A DNA stretch of 40,234 nt from RGIG1995 sp045658315 (GTDB taxonomy: Bacteria; Bacillota; Clostridia; Oscillospirales; CAG-272). The DNA is taken from positions 1-40,234 of the forward strand of contig JAZOUV010000005.1 of the NCBI GenBank assembly GCA_045658315.1, written 5' to 3'. Position 1 is the stretch's first letter, and each line of letters opens with the position of its first letter. The position numbers and the translations under genes were made by a program. Shown one piece after another: positions 39,153 through 40,234 of this stretch. The notes below the pieces were generated by a model. That model was not told where the DNA came from and searched no databases. It saw only the letters and a list, made by a program, of their open reading frames with translations.

Positions 39153-39353
39153 TTATTCTTTTATAAATTCCATTATATCTTCTATTTTGCAATCTAATGC
39201 AAGACAGAGTTTGTCTAATGTTTTTGTTTCAATATTATCGTTAGCTTTAAGGCGACGTACCGTCTTGCTGTCAATTCCGCCTTTTTCGCGTAGCATATAT
39301 GTCGAAACACCTTTTTGTTTCATGGTTTCCCAAAGCTTGTTAAATACTATCAT
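39153..39353 (-). CDS. small XRE/Cro-type helix-turn-helix regulator
   Basis: A 66-residue DNA-binding protein of the short Cro/C1 type (HTH_26-like). It begins MIVFNKLWETMKQKGVSTYM, with the recognition helix in GGIDSKTVRRLK and the closing TLDKLCLALDCKIEDIMEF. It has no ribosome site. It starts 14 bases after the position where the neighbouring regulator would stop in its repaired frame, so translation is probably coupled to it. Third of three tandem regulators. Confidence 0.8.
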   Translation of the reverse strand: MIVFNKLWETMKQKGVSTYMLREKGGIDSKTVRRLKANDNIETKTLDKLCLALDCKIEDIMEFIKE

Positions 39354-39367
39354 AATATTAAATAAAA

Positions 39368-39698
39368 TTATTTCTTCAATCCTTTTGCAAGTGATATAAG
39401 ATTATCGAGTTGTTCATTGCTCAATCCTTTTATTTCATTTGATAATTCTTTTTTTTGAAGGATTCTTTGAATCGGCATCAAAAAACTCCGCAGGTGTTAT
39501 TCCTAAATATTTGCATATATAGAAAAATACTGTCATTGACGGAAAGCTTATTCCCGTTTCAATATTATTAATATAGCTCGGACTTTGCTCGATAGATATG
39601 CTCATATCGCGAGCAGAAACACCTTTGTTAAGGCGTAGTTTTGAAAGTCTTATACTGAGCTTTTTTCCGCGATAATCCCCACTCTTACTATATTCAAT
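39368..39698 (-). pseudogene. XRE-type regulator out of frame at an A8 tract and lacking a normal start
   Basis: Reading the minus strand from ATT (39698), the frame gives EYSKSGDYRGKKLSIRLSKL and then KGVSARDMSISIEQSPSYIN, NIETGISFPSMTVFFYICKY and LGITPAEFFDADSKNPSKK, a clear XRE domain. At a run of eight A (plus-strand T8, 39449-39456) it goes to RIIK and stops at 39435. With seven A it continues as ELSNEIKGLSNEQLDNLISL and AKGLKK to TAA at 39370-39368, about 109 codons. No ATG, GTG or TTG opens the frame. Either a decayed gene, or one using ATT and slippage at the A tract. Confidence 0.7.
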
Positions 39699-39742
39699 TG
39701 TAATATATTTCCATAAAGAGAAATAACATTTTGTGTTGTTTT

Positions 39743-39979
39743 TTATAACTCCAAGAAAAAGTCATCATAAGTGCAGTTGTATATTTTTTTCAATTCAACA
39801 ATAATACTTGCTTTAATGTTCAATTCGCCTGCTTCATATTTTGCATAAGTTGACCTTCCTATATCACAACCGCGACGTTGAAGTTCTGCACATAGTTTTT
39901 CTTGTGATATACCAAATGCTATTCTTAGGCGTTTTAGATTATCGCCCATATTTAAATCTCGTCTTATTTTCTGTTCCAC
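39743..39979 (-). CDS. XRE-type helix-turn-helix regulator
   Basis: A 78-residue regulator from GTG 39979, chosen because GGGAG lies six bases upstream; a TTG start at 40018 has no ribosome site. It reads EQKIRRDLNMGDNLKRLRIA, then FGISQEKLCAELQRRGCDIG and RSTYAKYEAGELNIKASIIV, a complete Cro/C1 helix-turn-helix, and ends YDDFFLEL. First of three tandem regulators on the minus strand and divergent from the SLOG-like gene. Confidence 0.85.
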   Translation of the reverse strand: MEQKIRRDLNMGDNLKRLRIAFGISQEKLCAELQRRGCDIGRSTYAKYEAGELNIKASIIVELKKIYNCTYDDFFLEL

Positions 39980-40012
39980 AATATTCTCCCAATAATTATT
40001 GTTCACTATTAG

Positions 40013-40041
40013 TTGCAACTATAATCATTGTATGCTATACT
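40013..40041 (+). promoter_or_regulatory. promoter of the SLOG-like gene
   Basis: TTGCAA (40013-40018) and TATACT (40036-40041) have a 17-base spacer, each five of six or better in key positions. TTGCAA is its own reverse complement and lies close to the start of the divergent regulator gene, so a regulator bound here could affect both directions. Confidence 0.65.
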
Positions 40042-40088
40042 GTTAGAAAATATTGTCCGTTATATTGGTCAGAAAGGCGGGTTTTAGA

Positions 40089-40234
40089 ATGTCATCTTGT
40101 ACATTTTTTGGAAATAGGGATACACCAAAAGAAATAGAGCCGATATTGCTATCGACTCTGATTGATTTGATTGAAAACAAAAAGGTTGATTTGTTTTACG
40201 TAGGGAATAACGGAAATTTTGATTATATGGTGAG
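40089..40234 (+). CDS. SLOG-like protein, 3' end outside the window
   Basis: The first 48 codons of an open frame that runs off the right edge. It reads MSSCTFFGNRDTPKEIEPIL, LSTLIDLIENKKVDLFYVGN, then NGNFDYMV. The pattern resembles SLOG-type Rossmann proteins of gut Clostridia whose N-termini read CTFFGHRD...; here the His is Asn (residue 9). SLOG domains are known or predicted to bind nucleotide-like ligands. AGAAAGGCGGG lies upstream. Family assignment rests on a short segment and is tentative. Confidence 0.6.
   Translation, partial: MSSCTFFGNRDTPKEIEPILLSTLIDLIENKKVDLFYVGNNGNFDYMV

Noticed and set aside
39187..39399. A 70-codon plus-strand frame opposite the short XRE regulator
   Set aside because: Mirror of the regulator coding sequence; no ribosome site, composition typical of an antisense shadow.
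1..40234. CRISPR array, tRNA or rRNA genes, insertion sequence
   Set aside because: No regularly spaced direct repeats, no cloverleaf-type sequences and no transposase or integrase frames were found. The repeated elements present are short hairpins of irregular spacing.

Overview
The window reads as a chromosomal segment of a low-GC, Gram-positive Clostridia, most like a gut Ruminococcaceae/Oscillospiraceae relative. The reasons are the str operon sequences, the strong AGGAGG-type ribosome sites, the FMN and SAM-I riboswitches and Thr T-box with terminators, the perR-rubrerythrin pair, and the GldG/DUF4340 ABC cluster. No tRNA, rRNA, CRISPR array or complete transposon is visible. At least six plus-strand promoters and one minus-strand promoter are exact TTGACA-17-TATAAT matches.

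Layout. 0.1-4.6 kb is the str operon (rpsL, rpsG, fusA, tuf), with a perfect promoter at the front and a strong terminator at the end. 4.7-7.0 kb holds two riboswitch units: FMN riboswitch-ribU and SAM-I riboswitch-metK. 7.0-10.3 kb is a tight run of a small membrane protein, recD2 and comF. 10.3-12.7 kb is ylxM-ffh-rpsP-khpA; the usual followers rimM-trmD-rplS are missing, and the operon ends at a terminator next to a tandem hairpin repeat. 12.8-16.5 kb (minus) is an envelope-stress-like unit, htrA followed by an OmpR-type regulator and its sensor kinase. Its promoter has tandem repeats over the -35. 16.8-21.6 kb (plus) is a four-gene Gld-like ABC exporter. 21.9-24.4 kb holds an FMN reductase and a convergent aminotransferase-purC pair. 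24.7-28.1 kb has a foldase lipoprotein with an in-frame stop in its tail, perR-rubrerythrin, and a D-2-hydroxyacid dehydrogenase. 28.1-30.3 kb is a Thr T-box with a TGS-less thrS.

30.6-38.7 kb (minus) is an arginine operon, argG-argH-argC-argJ-argB-argD, followed by argF. It starts from a perfect promoter with an ARG box in the leader. Together these genes convert glutamate to arginine through acetylated intermediates, with ArgJ recycling the acetyl group. The argF flanks hold five copies of a hairpin-plus-conserved-tail repeat whose stems differ in sequence yet stay paired.

39.0-40.2 kb looks like accessory DNA. It holds a possible 25-codon ORF behind a strong ribosome site, then three tandem XRE-type regulators on the minus strand. 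The middle regulator is out of frame at an A8 tract and lacks a normal start. A SLOG-like protein diverges from them and runs off the right edge. This end of the window is the best candidate for something not yet described.
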